From Corinectria fuckeliana (Eukaryota > Ascomycota > Sordariomycetes > Hypocreales > Nectriaceae): a stretch of DNA of 64,000 nucleotides. Positions 1 to 8,075 of this stretch are shown piece by piece. The stretch covers positions 1-64,000 of the forward strand of contig WPDH01000041.1 of NCBI GenBank assembly GCA_019137255.1, in the 5' to 3' direction. Position numbers and translations under genes: made by a program. The notes beneath the pieces are model-generated. The model ran no database searches, was not told where the DNA came from, and saw nothing but the letters and a program-made list of their open reading frames with translations. Numbering within the stretch: position 1 is the first letter of the stretch; every line of letters begins with the position of its first letter.

Positions 1-534
1 TAAAAGTATTAGGTATTACTAAGATAGTCTTATCAGAAGGAATTATTATGCTTTATATAAGTGTATATTTAGTTATTTATTAGGTAGAAGGCAAGTCTAT
101 TAGATTAATAATAGAAGTAGATAAGAATATAAGCATAGAAAGCTATTAGCTGTAATTAGAGTAGTATATAGCACTAGAGGACTGTTTATAAACCTCTAAG
201 TGGGTGATTAGTTTATTTAGATAAAATGTTATAAGTGTAGATAAAAAGAGCCTCTCTATAATAAAGGGAAGAAAAAGAAGAAAGTGTGATAAAGTATAGA
301 GAGATATATAAGAGTGTACAGCTATATATGATTTCTTTTATTATTAATTAGTTACTATAGTAATAAAAACTTTAATCCCTTTATATATAAATAAATAAGA
401 TAAAGATATAATCCTTTATTATAATATAATATTATATGTAATTAAACAAAGCTTATACGATACAGTAAGGTGACCCTAGTGCGAAAATTTAAAAAAAAGT
501 TAATGTGAGACACCAGGCCTTATAGCCTTCCGTA
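1..534. other. AT-rich RIP-degraded relic, unassigned
   Basis: No intact gene. The stretch is dominated by TA-rich sequence like the large repeat block to the right, and a plus-strand reading gives protein-like runs broken only by TAG/TAA, as expected of a repeat hit by CpA-to-TpA mutation. I cannot name the parent element. It abuts the inverted repeat of the Mutator-like element at 535. Confidence 0.5.
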
Positions 535-599
535 CTGTGCGTTTAATATCACGTGATTAGCCGCACAGCCGGCTGTGCGAATAAGATCCGTTATGTAAG
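535..599 (+). repeat. Left terminal inverted repeat of the MULE
   Basis: Perfect inverted match to 1397-1461. It contains CACGTGATTAGCC and the 16-bp palindrome at 563-578. Confidence 0.9.
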
Positions 600-717
600 T
601 AAATCAGATACGTAGCATTATTAAAAGAGGGTTATTTACCGCAAGTTGGCCCCTTAATTCAACGATCAGCAGCTTCTACAGTATCAATTCAACTTCCTCT
701 GCCCTTCTTCTACTATA

Positions 718-1396
718 ATGAACCTAATTGATGTTTCTTGTTGCTTCCCTGATGATATTCTCCCTCCTGAAGGCCACTTCCGCTCACGAGAGGAAGTGGC
801 CACTGTAATCAACGCTTAGGCAGCGCCACGAGGCTATGCCTTTGTCGTCAAAAGCTCTTAGAAGACCCCCAGTGGAAGGACTAGTATTATCTTCAACTGT
901 GACCGTGGAGCCGGCCGTGCCCCTTCTGCCTCTAGGAAACGGCAACAGAAAACTACAACACGTCGTACAGGATGCCTCTTCTCTGTTACAGCAAAGGAAA
1001 GCCTGTGTGGGACTACATGGAGTCTAACACATCATCCTGGGGCTGGCTTTGATTAACATAATCACGAACCAAGCTTCAATGAGACGGCACATCTAATATA
1101 TCGTCAACTAGCATCCTCAGATGAATCAACAGTCCACCAACTTGCTAATGCGGGTGTTGCACCAAAGGAGATCAGATCTTATCTATGTATAACCTCAGAT
1201 ACGCTTGCTACGCAGCAAGATATCTACAACTGTATTGCACGAGGTAAGCGGGAGCTTGCTAAAGGCCAAAGCAATATACATGCTCTTGCTGATCAGCTTA
1301 AGAGTGATGGCTTCTGGAGTCAAATTCGCCTTGATGAGGGCGGCAGAGTTGTGGCAGTGTTATTTGCACATCCACATCATACGCACCAGCATCCAG
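718..1396 (+). pseudogene. MULE transposase fragment (FAR1-like N-terminal region)
   Basis: One continuous plus-strand frame from ATG 718 runs into the right TIR and is interrupted by three nonsense codons (after INA, after VVKSS, and between GAGFD and HNHEPSF). Recognisable family segments are EGHFRSREEV, GRTSIIFNCDRGAGRAPSA, TGCLFSVTAKES, HNHEPSFNETAH, QQDIYNCIARGKREL and DEGGRVVAVLFAHP. These match the FAR1-type DNA-binding part and pre-catalytic linker of fungal MULE transposases. The DDE catalytic core that should follow is missing because the frame reaches the right TIR directly. It is therefore a deletion derivative as well as a pseudogene. The family call rests on motif recognition, not a search. 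Confidence 0.75.
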
Positions 1397-1461
1397 CTTA
1401 CATAACGGATCTTATTCGCACAGCCGGCTGTGCGGCTAATCACGTGATATTAAACGCACAG
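1397..1461 (-). repeat. Right terminal inverted repeat of the MULE
   Basis: Reverse complement of 535-599 without mismatch. It is followed immediately by an extra copy of the GCACAGCCGGCTGTGC palindrome (1456-1471, overlapping by six bases). Confidence 0.9.
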
Positions 1462-1617
1462 CCGGCTGTGCACCTATGAGTCGCCGCCATATTGTGCATG
1501 CTTAAGTCACCCCCCTCACTTACGGACTGGTCCCAGAAACGGACCACACTTTGACCACCCACAACACTATTATACCCTTCCATATTGGAATCGTATTTCT
1601 AACCTTAACCTACTCAC

Positions 1618-1672
1618 CTGGCTGACTGGCTGACTGGCTGACTGGCTGACTGGCTGATTGACTGATTGACTG
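1618..1672. repeat. 8-bp tandem repeat (CTGGCTGA)n
   Basis: About seven units of CTGGCTGA, degenerating at the right end to CTGATTGA. It lies in the upstream region of the 1881-2878 gene, about 210 bases before its start codon. Confidence 0.9.
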
Positions 1673-1880
1673 AAATTTAATGTGGGGCTATGCGGGGTCA
1701 TAAATACAGGTGCATTTCTACCACCTGCCGAGTTGAAAACTTACCTCTGCATCTTCACTTTTACTTTCTTGAGCCTTTTCTCTCCAAACCCAGCTGGCTT
1801 TACAGATAAAAGCAGCCCAAATCACCAACATGAGCTTCACAGCCTTCCCCTCGGAGTAGAGCTCCGGGGGGTCAGTTCCT

Positions 1881-2878
1881 ATGTCTCGAACCACCTCTTC
1901 AGGTATCACTAGTAGCACGTCAATGAGTTCCGCGTCAGGACTGACTGATTACCACAAGACCATTTCGGAGATTGGTAAATAAAACTCACTTATCCACTAT
2001 GAACTCCCAGGAGCATGCTAACAAGTCATTAACTAGCGGCCTTCACGATTCACTATAATGGACCCGCTCACCTGCAGCAACAACTGGCAGGCGTTCCTGA
2101 AGGTGCCCCTTACGCAAAAGTTCTAGGGCTTTCACCAGCCGACTTTGTGAAATGGAACGACAAGCGAGAATCCCAATCCCAACGAGCCTGGAGGTTGTTC
2201 TTTTATTCAGCTGAAACGCAAACTCTTATCATCAAATTCCCTCATTACGGACATGAAGCACTTCACACTATTATTAACGATAAAATCGCTTTTACTTCTA
2301 GGACAAGTGGCTTGTTTGGCAGGGCCCGATCATATGGCTCTACTACATACTTTATGCGTCAAACTGGGCGTTTAACAGCTGCTGGAGAAGGTGACTCAAG
2401 TTTTGGAGTTGTTCCAGGAAGCGGTAATAACAGGTTTCCCACTATTGTCATCGAGGCCGGATGGTCCCAATCAACACCAGCAATACGTGCGAAAATAGCC
2501 TGGTGGTTCCAGGCTTCAAACGGTGCCGTCAGGATCGTAATCTTGGCTATTGCAACTCCGAACCGGCGGGAGATTACGCTAGAGAAATGGAAGCTCGGCC
2601 AAGGAACCCCCTGCCCCGGGGCGACAACAACACGCGCTGCCTCTGCTGCTAGTTTGTCAGTACCTATTCGCCATCAGACAATTGGTATTACTCGAATTCC
2701 GGGCACTATGAATACTCTAGCGTCATACCACGTAACTGGTGCGCCACTCCGACTGGAGTTCGAAGAGATTTTCCTCCAGTCCCCGGTGCCCCCTCAAACA
2801 GATATCTTTCTCGACGAAGCATTCTTGCGGGAGTATGCGTATATGGTATGGGATGGCGAAGAAGATAACGCTGTCTAA
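1881..2878 (+). CDS. Conserved fungal protein of unknown function (possible PD-(D/E)XK-like fold), two exons
   Basis: Gene model: exon 1 is 1881-1974 and exon 2 is 2037-2878, encoding 311 aa. The 62-base intron (GTAAAT...CTAG) has a GCTAAC branch site at 2017-2022, and joining the exons keeps the frame (ISEIAAFTIHYNGPAH). ATG 1881 is the first in-frame start after a TAG at 1857; ATG 1923 is a weaker alternative. The protein has no signal peptide or membrane segment. Its core includes WRLFFYSAETQTLIIKFP, GDSSF (Asp151), PTIVIEAGWSQS (Glu171), KIAWWF and TLEKWKLG, a layout I recall from a large fungal family annotated as hypothetical. The spacing of Asp and the xxExG strand resembles PD-(D/E)XK or Uma2-like nuclease folds, but the usual lysine is not evident, so any nuclease role is inference. 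It is not RIP-mutated. Confidence 0.72.
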
Positions 2879-3273
2879 GTAGGCAGAAGGATGGGACGGA
2901 TGTGCCTAGGGAGCATGGCTTAGTGTGATGACTTTAGTGCATCTGAGAGTAATGGAAGTAGAGCACGTACTAAAAAGGCCATAAAACCACACTTCTAGCT
3001 TTAACTCCCGATTGTCTGGGGCCGTTCACTACGTTTTGGTCGCGATGTCAACGACTCTCCCAAACTAGCAACGTACTGTGTCGGCCAATCGTTGCGAAAT
3101 GCACGAAAGCACTTCTGCCTCGGCGGAGATCTGAGCCGCAACTTAGTCACGGCACAGCCTCGCTAGGCACTCACCTCAGTACCGTTGCTAGAACCCCTCC
3201 CTCATCATCTCGGGGTTTTAAGGCGAGACTCCCTCGAAACTACTTTGCTAGCCATCAGTGTGTTATCGCTACC
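2879..3273. other. Intergenic region, nothing recognised
   Basis: GC-balanced, non-repetitive DNA between two plus-strand genes. It should hold the terminator of the upstream gene and the promoter of the STAND-like gene. No TATA box or transposon end stands out. Confidence 0.5.
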
Positions 3274-3869
3274 ATGGCCGACGCTGTGAGCCTCGCTGCA
3301 AGCGTCATCGCAATCATCGACCTGTCTGCCAAGCTCGCCGCCCTCTGCTTCCAGTACTCCACCGCGGTCAGGAACGCGAGGGCCGACATCACACGCCTCC
3401 AAAGCCGTTTGAACGACCTAGGCACAACCCTCCAGGGTGTTCGGCATCTCCTTGACAACCCGAATAATCAAGCGCTCACGACGTCGCGAAAACTAGTCGA
3501 TCCCGTTGATGGCTGCACATCAGAGCTGGTGCAGTTGCAGAGCAGGCTGGATCCGGGCAAGGCCCGTACGGCGATGCGCCGCTTCGGACTTCATGCTCTC
3601 AAGTGGCCGTTCGATAGCAAGGAGGTCAGCGATATCGTGTCTAACCTAGAACGCTACGAACGGACCATCACTCTAGGTCTTCAGATCGATCAAACGTAAG
3701 TCGGCAAACCATCTGCTTTGAGGACGATGGACCAGGCTGACGGCATCGTCCTTACAGTACGCTTCTCCTCGACATTAAGCAGAAGATTGAAGGCGTCTCG
3801 CTTCAACCCGACGAGGATGCATCGATAGCTAGCCTATTTACAGCATATCTTACTATAGTAGGCTACTAA
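3274..3869 (+). CDS. STAND/NLR-type N-terminal domain protein, truncated, two exons
   Basis: Exon 1 is 3274-3695 and exon 2 is 3758-3869. The 62-base intron begins GTAAGT and ends CTTACAG, with a CTGAC branch site. The product is 177 aa. It starts MADAVSLAASVIAIIDLSAKL and continues with heptad-like helices (TRLQSRLNDLGTTLQGVRHLL, KEVSDIVSNLERYERTITLGLQ, LLLDIKQKIEGVSL). This is the helical N-terminal (HeLo-like/fungal N-terminal STAND) domain that precedes a NACHT or NB-ARC ATPase in fungal NLR-like proteins. The ATPase and the repeat sensor are absent: soon after IEGVSL the sequence diverges and stops. It could be a gene fragment or a stand-alone effector-domain protein. Intact splice sites and frame suggest it may still be expressed. 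The ATG context (CCATGG) is good. Confidence 0.7.
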
Positions 3870-4058
3870 ACATCCCTTACGACGCTTGAGTTTGGTACAG
3901 TAATGCACTTGTAAGACTCTCGACAGACTGCCCCGGATAGGCCTGACTAAACCGCTGGTGAATCTCGGGCCACGCCAGCATCTCCCCACCTTCCTTAACT
4001 CAATAAGAAGATCGTCTTTCTGTGGGGTGTACTTGGATTAGATTACTGAGCTAGACTC
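3870..4058. other. Short intergenic junction
   Basis: No recognisable coding content. The breakpoint between the truncated STAND gene and the terpene cyclase relic must lie in or near here. Confidence 0.4.
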
Positions 4059-4767
4059 AGCGATACAGCCCTCCGTATGTTCGCGCCTGGAGACTTTGAG
4101 CACATGGAGCTTGCCTGCGAGCTGCTGCTGCTTGGGTTTCTCACGGATGATAAGCCTCTCGTTGATCCCTTGCGGTACAGTCGGCAATTGGCAGTTGGCA
4201 ATTGGCTTTCAGCTGACGACAGAAAAGACCGGTTCCAAATCAGAAACTGGAAGACAGCACAATAGTCGTCTTGCGTCACTCAACACTGCGAGACGCCCCC
4301 GAGTGCTTCGTCCCGCTCACCACCATCGAACATTGCACCATTCCATCAGTACGTGGAGATGCTGCTCTGCCACTGCGACCCAGCTGCGATGGCCTGGACT
4401 CATTCTAGACGTACCTCACCTACCGAAGGAGACTTGGGCATCAACATCTGCTCCACGATCCTGTACTGGACGGAGAACCTCTTTCTACCGCAGGAAAAGA
4501 TGCCGAAGCTCGCGCTGCTCGAGCGCATTGCCAACCACCACGTCATGACGCTCAACGACATCGTCTCCTTCGACCGCGAGAGGGGCGCCTGGCAGACGTG
4601 CGGCGAGTAGGCTGGCTGTCATGGTGAAGGGCGTGAGCATCCTCGTCGCGGAGACACGCATTGGCGTCGAAGCCGGCAAGTTCTGGTGACTTTCGCTAGT
4701 GCACACTTGGGAGGGCGAGTTTCAGCGGATGGTGGAAGTTCTACTGAACATGTATATAATGCCTTAG
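4059..4767 (+). pseudogene. Class I terpene cyclase relic (isoprenoid synthase fold)
   Basis: Pieces of a fungal terpene synthase lie in order in different plus frames. 4062-4190: ALRMFAPGDFEHMELACELLLLGF then LTDDKPLVD, an Asp-rich candidate for the first metal-binding site. Near 4410: TYLTYRRR, which passes by a one-base shift into DLGINICSTILYWTENLFLP. 4554-4580: NDIVSFDRE, which fits the NDxxSxxxE second metal site (NSE triad). A further frame change gives AVMVKGVSILVAETRIGVEAGK (4614-4680) and HTWEGEFQRMVEVLL before a TAG at 4765. At least two frame changes and an in-frame stop after QTCGE make it a pseudogene, although one of the gaps might be an unrecognised intron. The N-terminal third is missing. 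The substrate class cannot be read from this fragment. Confidence 0.65.
4554..4580 (+). other. NSE/DTE-type metal-binding motif of the terpene cyclase relic
   Basis: The nine codons read N-D-I-V-S-F-D-R-E. The Asn, Ser and Glu occupy the Mg-binding positions of class I terpene synthases. Confidence 0.7.
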
Positions 4768-5443
4768 TTTATCAGAGCTGGCTTGTCAATCAATCTTGCA
4801 AAATGAGCTCGTGCCGACTGGGTCTATAAACCGAGGGTTCTCGAACCAATACCGCCCGCGCTCTACGAAGTAGCCCGGTCGCAGCAAGCGGTGATAATAA
4901 CGCAGCTTTTATCACATACCCTACTATAATGGTAACATTAATGCGTCTCCCTACTAGGTAGGCTCTTAGCTGATGCCACTAGCAGTGCCAAGTAGATGCC
5001 GATCCCCACGGTCCGGCCGGCCCATACATAAGCCTCGCATTGCCGGGGACTCGTCAGTGGGGCGGCTTTCGGCTCTGCCTAGATGGCATCAATTCTAATA
5101 AGTGGAGGCTGGCCATCCGACTACCGACGGAGATTCGCGCCCGCAGGGAACCTTCCCCATCCCAGTCAGTTTATTGTCGTACGGCACCAGCCCCAGACCA
5201 GCCGTAGATCTAGACGACCCCGCCAGTCGCGGAAGGCGGTTCTGTTAATTGGGCACCCAGTTGCCATCCTTTTTAATACCAACCACGGCTGTGAAGTAGA
5301 GCAGCGGGTTATAATATCGCTTGTGCCCCGGTTGCTTCTACCGCCCCCTCCTCCTTCCCTTATCGATAAGCAGCGGCAATAACATCGAGTCGGTCGACTA
5401 CCTCGTCTAGAGCGGTCCACTGCCGGTCCGTAAACCGGATCTC
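4768..5443. other. GC-rich unassigned stretch
   Basis: No reading frame I recognise; the short ORFs on both strands look like noise. It directly precedes the helicase C-terminal fragment and may be decayed helicase or repeat sequence. Confidence 0.4.
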
Positions 5444-6136
5444 GTGCTCCTCCTTCGCTCTATCGCGCTCGAGCGGCTAGATCCAGGCACAGTGGTACAA
5501 GAACCGTTGCCAGCACTTGCTACTACCGGTCCAACGTTGCGGGCTCCTGCTTACGGCCGAACGGGGTCAATGCTGTCAAGTCACTGTAGCGTCTCGTCTG
5601 GCACCCGATCCAGCCGCTCCACGCACCGGGCGAGCTCGCGACGAAAGCTTTCCAAGAGCTGCGTGAGTCTTCGGTTGGCCTCGCGGGTCGAAGGCAAGTG
5701 GTGCCAGCATATGGTGCTCGACAGGATGATGGACGGGCGGATCGGGCGAGCCGGGTGCGAAGAGGACGAAGCAGTATGTGATCTATGCAAGAGGAGGGCA
5801 ATAGAGAGGGCGCTGGTGAAGCGGGCAGCAGAGGAAGAGGAGGAGGCGGCCGAGGCACAGAGGGCAATCCGGCTCAACTTTGACGTATAGAGGCGGCAGG
5901 CACCGTTCGAACAGTGGAAGACGCAGAGAGAGGCGATACAGGAAGGGGAGGAAGTAGCTGCCTTCGAGGTCGAGAAGGAAAGTTGGGCTGGCCGTTGTGT
6001 GTTATGCCACTCGGGGGGGTTGACGAGGAGAGCAGTCATGGAAGGACTTACAGATGGGGATCCGCGCTTCCGCGCCGGGGATGTTTACGAAAGAGGTTCG
6101 GGGACTTTTCTGCATGCTTTACACACTAGGCGGTAG
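5444..6136 (+). pseudogene. RecQ-type (telomere-linked) helicase, C-terminal zinc-binding fragment
   Basis: One frame with a single internal TAG at 5888-5890. The segment KWCQHMVLDRMMDGRIGRAGCEEDEAVCDLCKR carries the spaced cysteines (C..GCEE....CD.C) that follow the helicase core in fungal telomere-linked RecQ-like helicases. It is followed by an acidic/alanine coiled-coil stretch (RAAEEEEEAAEAQRAIRL), then after the TAG by ETWKTQ-like residues and WAGRCVLCHSGG, a second Cys pair typical of the tail of these proteins. It ends at TAG 6134-6136. No N-terminal ATPase is attached; the ATPase pieces lie downstream at 6480-7060, so gene order is inverted relative to a normal helicase. The family call is by motif memory. 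Confidence 0.55.
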
Positions 6137-6479
6137 TACTTGTGGATTCCCACAATGGATGTGTAGGGGGTGGAGGGCGACGTAGGACGATAGTGGATGA
6201 TTCCAACAGAAAAGGGCACCAGACCGAGCGAAGAAGGTGACAGGGAGACTGTCAAGCCAGGTAGGGTTCACATCCGCCGCCCACGCACAGGCCGTTAAGA
6301 CCGAGACAACGTTGCACCATAATTAACAACGCATTCTCTCCGTAGCCCACCGCTCGGCCCGAGCCACTTGCGTTTACACTTGGGTTACGATGTACGGAGT
6401 AAACTTAGGTTGAAGTTAGGTTTACGCTTGGGGTTTGCGCTTAAGTACGTACCCGTCACATCCTAGCGTCCCCATCAGT
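6137..6479. other. Spacer between helicase fragments
   Basis: No coding signal recognised. It contains a loose run of TTAGGTT-like motifs (6408-6440) that is too short and irregular to be a telomeric array. Confidence 0.35.
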
Positions 6480-6800
6480 CGGTCGGCCCGGGTCGTGGTC
6501 GACGAGCGCAAGGTCCAGTGCTACGGGAGTGGGGGGTGCAGTTGGTGTTCTTGACGGCCGTACTGCCGCCGGAGGAAGAGGTGGACCGTTTCGGCCGACT
6601 GGGGGCCGGGACTACCGGCAGGACGAGCGCACATCATCCGGCCACGGACGATAAGGAAGAACATTACTACATACCGGGTCGGAGCCGTCAAGGCAGATAA
6701 GGCAGAGCAGCAGGAGGAGAAGGAAGATAACCAGGCTTGTGAGATCGTCCAGGCGCAGCTCGGTCGACAAGCAGGAGGATCATTGTCTATACCGCAACGA
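6480..6800 (+). pseudogene. RecQ-type helicase fragment, motifs II to IV, plus strand
   Basis: Plus-strand frames give ARVVVDERK (degenerate DEAH/DECH motif II), LREWGVQLVFLTAVLPPEEE (motif III region; usual form TATLPP), then in another frame IIRPRTIRKNITTYRVGAV and ACEIVQAQL, and finally IIVYTATIEP (motif IV region). Order and spacing fit the middle of a fungal RecQ-like helicase. The frame changes, and the loss of the His/Cys in motif II, show that it is dead. Near 6800 the coding strand flips (see the next fragment), marking an inversion breakpoint. Confidence 0.6.
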
Positions 6801-7060
6801 TCGAGCCGGTCGATGGTCACGGCCGACTCGGGCGTCATAAGGATGACCGATGCTATTGAGTTCCCCTGCTAGCTCTACCGCACGTGCGACTCGATCTGGC
6901 TCTTCTCGTAGCGGTTGTGCAAGTCCTCCCGCAACGAGACGAGCGGCACTACTGCAATCGTCACCCCGTTCTCCGGCGAGTAGTATGCCGGTAACATGAA
7001 CGTTACGCTCTTGCTCCCGCCCATCCCAGCGACCTGCACCATCGCCGGACTGTGGGATTA
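6801..7060 (-). pseudogene. RecQ-type helicase fragment, motifs I and Ia, minus strand
   Basis: Read on the minus strand from about 7050: PAMVQVAGMGGSKS (Walker A; consensus would be GGGKS) then FMLPAYYSP, VTIAVVPLVSLREDLHNRYEKS, two stops, and GNSIASVILMTPESAV (the TPE(S/A) segment just before motif II). This is the part that should sit immediately upstream of the 6480-6800 fragment, but it is on the opposite strand. The two pieces face each other across about 6800. Confidence 0.62.
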
Positions 7061-7117
7061 GTCCGGGTCGTTGGTATCTTCCTAGATACCGGGCTTAGGC
7101 TGGGCCTATTAGGGCTT

Positions 7118-7165
7118 AGGTCGTCAGGGTCGTCAAGGTCGTCAGGACCGTCAGGGTCATAGGTT
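7118..7165. repeat. Short GTCGTCAGG-type tandem repeat
   Basis: Four to five irregular units of GTCGTCAGG/GTCGTCAAG/GACCGTCAGG follow a region with two isolated TTAGGGC words. It is a small simple repeat. Confidence 0.6.
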
Positions 7166-7239
7166 AGGGCTGCAGCAATTACGTTCAGCCAGATCGCAGC
7201 AAGGTCTTGCTACGGAGGTCCACCGCGGCTCGATTTGAC

Positions 7240-7515
7240 GGTCTTGGGGTCGGACTGTAGAGATGGCTCGAGGCCGGGCTGTTGGGAGATCTGTTGGTCG
7301 GGCTGTTGAAAAGTCCGTCGGCTGGGGTATTTGAAGTCCGTCGGCAGGGCTGTTGCAAGGTCCATCGGCAGGGCTGTTGCAAGGTCCGTCGGCCGAGCTG
7401 ATGAAAGGTCCGCCGGCTGGGCGGTTGAAAAGTCCGTCGGCCTGGCCGTTGAAAAGTCCGTCGGTCAGGGGGTTGGAAGATCTACTGGTCGGGCTGTTTG
7501 AAGGTTTTAGCTGCC
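7240..7515. repeat. 24-bp minisatellite
   Basis: About ten degenerate units with consensus near GGTCCGTCGGCAGGGCTGTT followed by GCAA. The unit length is a multiple of three, so both strands show open frames with an 8-residue periodicity (for example GPSAGLLQ/GPSAELMK on plus and QQPCRWTL/QQPCRRTS on minus). I regard these frames as by-products of the repeat. Confidence 0.85.
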
Positions 7516-7960
7516 GAACTGTTATTGGCCAAATATTGAAACGCTCGATTCAAATCTACCACCAACCTAGTTTCGCTCAAGTTGGGTTTCGATCAAGATG
7601 GGGAGGACACCCTGATGCCCAGACGTCCAGATGCCTGTGCCGCCACTGCCGATACTTGACCTGACAAGCTTGCTATCTGGAATGGCGGTGAAAGTGTTGG
7701 TGGGGATAATGGCGGAGGTTTGGGTCACTCTTGTGACTGGTATTGTATCACCGCTCTCAGTCTTCTGGTGAATACGAGGTTTACAAAATGTAGTATGTCT
7801 GTGATGTATAGCTAGCTAATCCTGGTTAAGAGCTTCAAAGTTAAATATCTCCAAACCGCGGCCCGCAGCCCCACATTCTCTTCGGACCCAATCGAAGCTA
7901 ACTGCGTCATATCCCGCAGACTGTAAGACGTTGTCTGCAGTACGTCCCCACAAGAGAAGT
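7516..7960. other. Intergenic region upstream of the CoA-transferase
   Basis: No gene recognised. GC-balanced, without transposon ends. The right part should hold the promoter of the CaiB-like gene. Confidence 0.45.
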
Positions 7961-8075
7961 AACTTATATACTATACCTCTCGACTCCAAGTCCATACTCG
8001 AGTTCATTCCCCAGACATCACTCACTCTCTTCTCTCACCACAATCTCAACACCATCTCAATACCATCTAAACACC
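7961..8075 (+). promoter_or_regulatory. Putative core promoter and CT-rich leader of the CoA-transferase gene
   Basis: A TATA-like ACTTATATACTATAC stretch at about 7962-7976 is followed by a pyrimidine-rich leader (CACTCACTCTCTTCTCTCACC) and CAC-rich sequence up to the start codon, a layout common for well-expressed filamentous fungal genes. The start has the strong context CACCATGG. Confidence 0.35.

Larger units (their letters stand above)
535..1471 (+). mobile_element. Mutator-like (MULE) deletion derivative with 65-bp TIRs
   Basis: Bases 535-599 and 1397-1461 are exact reverse complements, giving terminal inverted repeats of about 65 bp around a 0.8-kb interior. Each TIR contains the 16-bp palindrome GCACAGCCGGCTGTGC (563-578 and 1418-1433). 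A third copy of the palindrome (1456-1471) sits at the outer edge of the right TIR, while the left end keeps only its last six bases, so the left terminus may have lost about 10 bases. The interior encodes only the N-terminal part of a FAR1/MULE-type transposase. The catalytic DDE domain is absent, so this copy could move only with a transposase supplied in trans. I see no clear target-site duplication. The base composition is not RIP-like, unlike most repeats in the window. Confidence 0.75.

Noticed and set aside
5083..5420. ORFs at 5.1-5.4 kb as genes
   Set aside because: No recognisable domain; probably decayed DNA next to the helicase fragment.
7185..7664. Minisatellite ORFs on both strands as repeat proteins
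   Set aside because: Openness on both strands follows from the 24-bp period. There is no conserved flanking coding sequence.
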